A DNA stretch of 24,663 bases, taken from positions 1 to 24,663 of the forward strand of contig JBJKXM010000066.1 of assembly GCA_045561575.1 (NCBI GenBank). The letters run 5' to 3'. Positions 21,542-24,663 of the stretch are shown here, piece after piece. Numbering within the stretch: the stretch's first letter is position 1; each line of letters starts with the position of its first letter. The translations under genes were made by a program, and so were the position numbers. Below the pieces are notes generated by a model. It searched no databases, had not been told where the DNA came from, and saw nothing but the letters and a program-made list of their open reading frames with translations. The DNA comes from GCA-002715885 sp045561575 (GTDB lineage: Bacteria > Bacteroidota > Bacteroidia > Flavobacteriales > BACL11).

Positions 21542-22249
21542 ATGAAATATAATAGGATTCTTCTAAAACTTAGTGGAGAAGCATTAATGGGAAATCAAAA
21601 ATATGGTATTGATTCTGATGTTTTAAGCTCATATGCTAAAGATGTAAAATCAATAGTAGATCAAGAATGCCAAATAGCTATTGTGATAGGAGGAGGAAAT
21701 ATATATCGAGGGATTCAGTCTGAAAAATCTGGTTTCGATAGAGTTCAGGGAGATCATATGGGAATGCTTGCAACAATAATAAATGGAATGGCTTTACAGT
21801 CAGCATTAGAATCTTTAAATATTGAAACTAGACTACAAACAGCAATAAGAATGGAACAAATTGCTGAGCCATATATAAGACGAAGAGCAATTCGTCATTT
21901 GGAAAAAAATAGAGTAGTTATTTTTGGTGGTGGTACAGGAAATCCATATTTCACTACAGATACTGCGGCTGCATTAAGAGCTGTAGAGATTGAAGCTGAT
22001 ACTATTTTAAAAGGAACCAGAGTTGATGGTGTTTATTCTGCAGATCCTGAAAAAGATAAAAATGCAACTAAATTTGAGACCATAACATTTGATGAAGCAT
22101 ACAACTTAGATTTAAAAATCATGGATTTAACTGCTTTTACATTATGTAAAGAAAATAAATTACCAATTAATGTGTTTAATATGAATACTAAGGGTAATTT
22201 ACTAAAGGTGTGTGAGGGAAAAAAAGTTGGAACTTTAATAAATTTGTAA
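21542..22249 (+). CDS. pyrH: UMP kinase
   Basis: The 235-residue enzyme phosphorylates UMP to UDP with ATP, an essential pyrimidine step. Features: I-L-L-K-L-S-G-E-A-L near 6-15 (phosphate-binding), V-I-G-G-G-N-I-Y-R-G near 48-57, D-x-M-G-M-L-A-T near 72-79, and G-G-G-T-G-N-P-Y-F-T-T-D near 129-140, with the D-G-V-Y-S-A-D-P block near 162-169. All family motifs are intact and length is normal. The frr start follows 1 base after its stop. It is separated from tsf by a terminator-like hairpin, so read-through or a separate promoter must supply transcripts. Confidence 0.98.
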   Translation: MKYNRILLKLSGEALMGNQKYGIDSDVLSSYAKDVKSIVDQECQIAIVIGGGNIYRGIQSEKSGFDRVQGDHMGMLATIINGMALQSALESLNIETRLQTAIRMEQIAEPYIRRRAIRHLEKNRVVIFGGGTGNPYFTTDTAAALRAVEIEADTILKGTRVDGVYSADPEKDKNATKFETITFDEAYNLDLKIMDLTAFTLCKENKLPINVFNMNTKGNLLKVCEGKKVGTLINL

Positions 22250-22250
22250 T

Positions 22251-22814
22251 ATGAATGAAGAAATAAATTTTTGTTTAGATCTAGCAAAAGAACAAATGCA
22301 AGAAAGCATAGATCACCTAGAAATAAGTTTGTCTAAGATTAGGGCAGGTAAAGCATCCCCTCAAATGTTAAGGGCTGTCAAGGTTGATTATTATGGATCA
22401 ATAACTCCATTATCTCAAATGGCAAATATTACAACACCTGATTCTCAAACTATTTCTATACAACCTTTTGATAAAAACATGATTACTGAAATAGAGCAAG
22501 CAATTGTAGATGCACAACTTGGTTTTAATCCTTCAAATAATGGAGAAAAAGTAATTATCAATGTGCCTCCGCTTACAGAGGAAAGAAGAAGAGACTTAGT
22601 CAAGCAAGTTAAAATAGAAATTGAAAAATCTAAAATTAGCTGCAGAAATGTTAGGCAAAAATCTAATGACGAACTTAAAAGAATAGGAAAAGAAGGGGTT
22701 TCAGAAGATATAATTAGAGATGCCGAAGAAAGTGTCCAAAATATTACAAACGAATTTACTACAAAAATTGATAGTATTTTCTCTTCAAAGGAATCAGATA
22801 TAATGCAAGTTTAA
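22251..22814 (+). CDS. frr: Ribosome recycling factor
   Basis: The 187-residue factor splits post-termination ribosomes with EF-G. Family features: a helical domain I with L-x-K-I-R-A-G-K-A-S-P near 28-38, domain II from about 43 (V-D-Y-Y-G-S-I-T-P-L-S-Q-M-A-N near 45-59), and P-P-L-T-E-E-R-R-R-D-L-V-K near 106-118, a universal signature. Length equals that of known factors. The gene is 1 base behind pyrH, so the pair is transcriptionally linked. The next gene starts 35 bases later. Confidence 0.98.
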   Translation: MNEEINFCLDLAKEQMQESIDHLEISLSKIRAGKASPQMLRAVKVDYYGSITPLSQMANITTPDSQTISIQPFDKNMITEIEQAIVDAQLGFNPSNNGEKVIINVPPLTEERRRDLVKQVKIEIEKSKISCRNVRQKSNDELKRIGKEGVSEDIIRDAEESVQNITNEFTTKIDSIFSSKESDIMQV

Positions 22815-22849
22815 TTACCCCAATTTATCTTTAATGCTGAAAGAATATA

Positions 22850-24663
22850 ATGTGGGATAAGTTAGCGGTTTTTATTTTAAAATTTCGTTTTTTAATAATA
22901 GCTATTATAGCTGTATTAACTTTTTTTATAGCACAACATTCAGTTAATGTTCAATTGTCTGTTGACAGAGCTAAAATTTTACCGTCATCTCATAAGGAAT
23001 ACATTGACAACGAAAATTTCCAAAAAAAATATGGAGAAAATCATGTAATAGCTATTGCGATTTCTGATCCAGAATTTTATTCAGTTGAAAGGTTTAATTT
23101 TTGGAATTCAATATGTAATAAAATTGATAGTATAGATGGTGTCAATAGTATTTTTTCTGTTAATAGACTGTCTAAATTAGAAAAAAACTCGGAAGAAAAA
23201 CGGTTCGATATTTCTTCATGGTTTCCTGAAAATATATCATCTCAAAATTTATTAGACTCACTCTTAGATGTTCTTACTAAGCAGAGTTTTTACAGTGGGA
23301 TTGTGAATTATAATTATCCCTTAATTTTAATTGATTTAGATGAAGATATTGTTCGCTCAAAGAACAGAGACGAGCTTGTTTTTTCAGCAAAAGAGCTTGT
23401 TGAAACATATGCCGAGAGATATGGTGTTAAAATACATTACTCAGGAATGCCATATATGCGAAGTGTTAATTCTGTAATACTACAATCTGAAATTAGTTTA
23501 TTTATATTTCTTACACTCTTTATAACATCTTTTATTTTATATCTTTTTTTCCGATCATTTAAGGCAATGTTAATTTCTTTAATTGTAGTTTTATTAGGAG
23601 TGATTTGGTCTTTTGGTTTTGTTGAGATTTTTAATTACAACATAACATTACTAACGGCACTAGTTCCTCCTGTTTTAATTGTTATTGGTATACCAAACTG
23701 CATTTTTCTTATTAATAAATTTCATAATGAGTATAGGAAAAATGGAAATAAAGAAAAATCCTTAAGAGTAATGATAAGTAAGATAGGTAATATTACATTA
23801 CTAACAAATATTACAACTGCTACTGGATTTGCTGCTTTCTTATTAACCAGTAGTCAATCTTTACAAGAATTTGGCCTTATAGCTTCGATTAATATTTTAG
23901 TTATTTATCTTTTGTCATTATTTTTAATACCTATTTTCTTTTCGTTTTTTCCGCCTCCAAGAAAAAATCACACCAAACATTTAGATAGAAAATGGGTTTT
24001 AGCAATGGTTGGTTATTTATTGTTTTTAGTAAAGCATAGAAGATCTGTAATATATAGATTCACAGTTATTATTTTATTAATATCAATTTATGGATTAACA
24101 AAAATGAATTTTACTGGAAATCTAAGTGAAGATTTTAATAAAAAAGGGGAGCTATATAAAGATCTAAAATTTTTTGAAGATAACTATGGTGGTGTTCTTC
24201 CATTAGAGATTTTAGTAAATACAAATAAGAAAAATGGTTTGTTTAAGTCTTATAATTTGAAAAAAATTGATGAATTATCATATTTACTTACATCATATCC
24301 TGAATTTTCACAACCGTCATCTTACTTGGATTTTATTAAGTATACCAAACAAGTATATTATAATAATGACACTTCATATTATAATCTTCCAAATAATCAA
24401 GAGCAAATATTTCTTACTAATTATATTACAAACACAAATTCAAATATTGATATGCGAAATATGCTTATTGATTCATTAAATCAAGAGGCAAGAATAAGTC
24501 TGCGTATAAAAGATATTAGTGCTAATAAGATGGACGAAATTATGCTAGATCTTAAACCTAAGATTGCTGCTATTTTTGATTCTGATAAATATGAGGTAAT
24601 CATAACTGGAACTACAAAAGTTTTATTAACAGGAGCAAAGTTTCTGCTTCAGAATTTATTTAT
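22850..24663 (+). CDS. RND/MMPL-family transporter (3' partial)
   Basis: The frame is open from ATG 22850 to the window edge, giving at least 604 residues with no stop. Layout: TM1 at about 10-28; a large periplasmic domain (30-208); then a run of about five helices (from 213, with I-G-I-P-N-C-I-F-L-I-N-K-F-H near 287-300, then T-N-I-T-T-A-T-G-F-A-A-F near 325-336); a linker; TM7 near 400-418 following K-H-R-R-S; and the start of a second periplasmic domain. This is one RND repeat plus the beginning of the second. The sequence group includes MMPL and hopanoid- or sterol-type exporters energised by the proton gradient; the substrate cannot be inferred. A TATCTTTA near-match to the -7 box lies at 22826-22833. 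Confidence 0.9.
   Translation, partial: MWDKLAVFILKFRFLIIAIIAVLTFFIAQHSVNVQLSVDRAKILPSSHKEYIDNENFQKKYGENHVIAIAISDPEFYSVERFNFWNSICNKIDSIDGVNSIFSVNRLSKLEKNSEEKRFDISSWFPENISSQNLLDSLLDVLTKQSFYSGIVNYNYPLILIDLDEDIVRSKNRDELVFSAKELVETYAERYGVKIHYSGMPYMRSVNSVILQSEISLFIFLTLFITSFILYLFFRSFKAMLISLIVVLLGVIWSFGFVEIFNYNITLLTALVPPVLIVIGIPNCIFLINKFHNEYRKNGNKEKSLRVMISKIGNITLLTNITTATGFAAFLLTSSQSLQEFGLIASINILVIYLLSLFLIPIFFSFFPPPRKNHTKHLDRKWVLAMVGYLLFLVKHRRSVIYRFTVIILLISIYGLTKMNFTGNLSEDFNKKGELYKDLKFFEDNYGGVLPLEILVNTNKKNGLFKSYNLKKIDELSYLLTSYPEFSQPSSYLDFIKYTKQVYYNNDTSYYNLPNNQEQIFLTNYITNTNSNIDMRNMLIDSLNQEARISLRIKDISANKMDEIMLDLKPKIAAIFDSDKYEVIITGTTKVLLTGAKFLLQNLF

Noticed and set aside
24267..24479. 70-codon plus-strand ORF in the exporter region
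   Set aside because: It is an alternative frame inside the open RND/MMPL coding sequence, which has far better family support.
1..24663. CRISPR arrays, phage or integrase genes, IS ends, toxin-antitoxin pairs
   Set aside because: No regularly spaced repeats, transposase or integrase motifs were found; the small proteins at 2814-4750 lack any toxin-antitoxin pairing by motif.

Overview
The window is an AT-rich stretch of a Bacteroidota chromosome, most likely from the order Flavobacteriales. The evidence is two proteins with C-terminal type IX secretion (T9SS) sorting domains, a TonB-dependent receptor with an N-terminal carboxypeptidase-regulatory-like domain, a protein joining an HU-like N-terminus to a SPOR domain, and many -7 boxes of the form TAnnTTTG, the primary sigma-factor element of this phylum. 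Genes are densely packed on both strands. No gap between genes exceeds about 120 bases. I see no insertion sequence, phage gene, CRISPR array or integrase.

Layout. 1-772 is the 3' end of a secreted beta-propeller protein with a T9SS tail. 855-2749 carries an OmpA-type coiled-coil lipoprotein and a TIGR01777-type NAD(P)-dependent epimerase. 2814-4750 is a block of very small, mostly membrane-embedded proteins: 41 and 78 residues on the plus strand, then a minus-strand operon of 65, 44, 60 and 289 residues, then a 27-residue plus-strand peptide. Three of the small genes are too short to be listed by usual length cut-offs. 4832-5920 holds two convergent lipoprotein genes sharing a long bidirectional terminator. 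6026-6112 is tRNA-Ser(GGA).

6147-9368 holds tatD, a family 9 glycosyltransferase, an acyl-CoA thioesterase and the HU-SPOR membrane protein. 9406-12999 is a 1197-residue T9SS-exported subtilase. kdsB (CMP-Kdo synthesis for lipopolysaccharide) and a TonB-dependent receptor follow on the minus strand. gdhA (glutamate dehydrogenase) and kbl (glycine C-acetyltransferase) are adjacent on the plus strand.

The last third is a translation block: rplM-rpsI-rpsB-tsf, a terminator-like hairpin, then pyrH-frr and the start of an RND/MMPL-family exporter cut by the window edge. rplM has the best promoter in the window. A structured leader precedes rpsB.

Most of the window is ordinary core genome with cell-envelope accessories. 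The least explained part is the small-protein block at 2814-4750. The most testable regulatory signals are the rpsB leader hairpins, the hairpin between tsf and pyrH, and the repeated placement of -7 boxes within a few bases of start codons.
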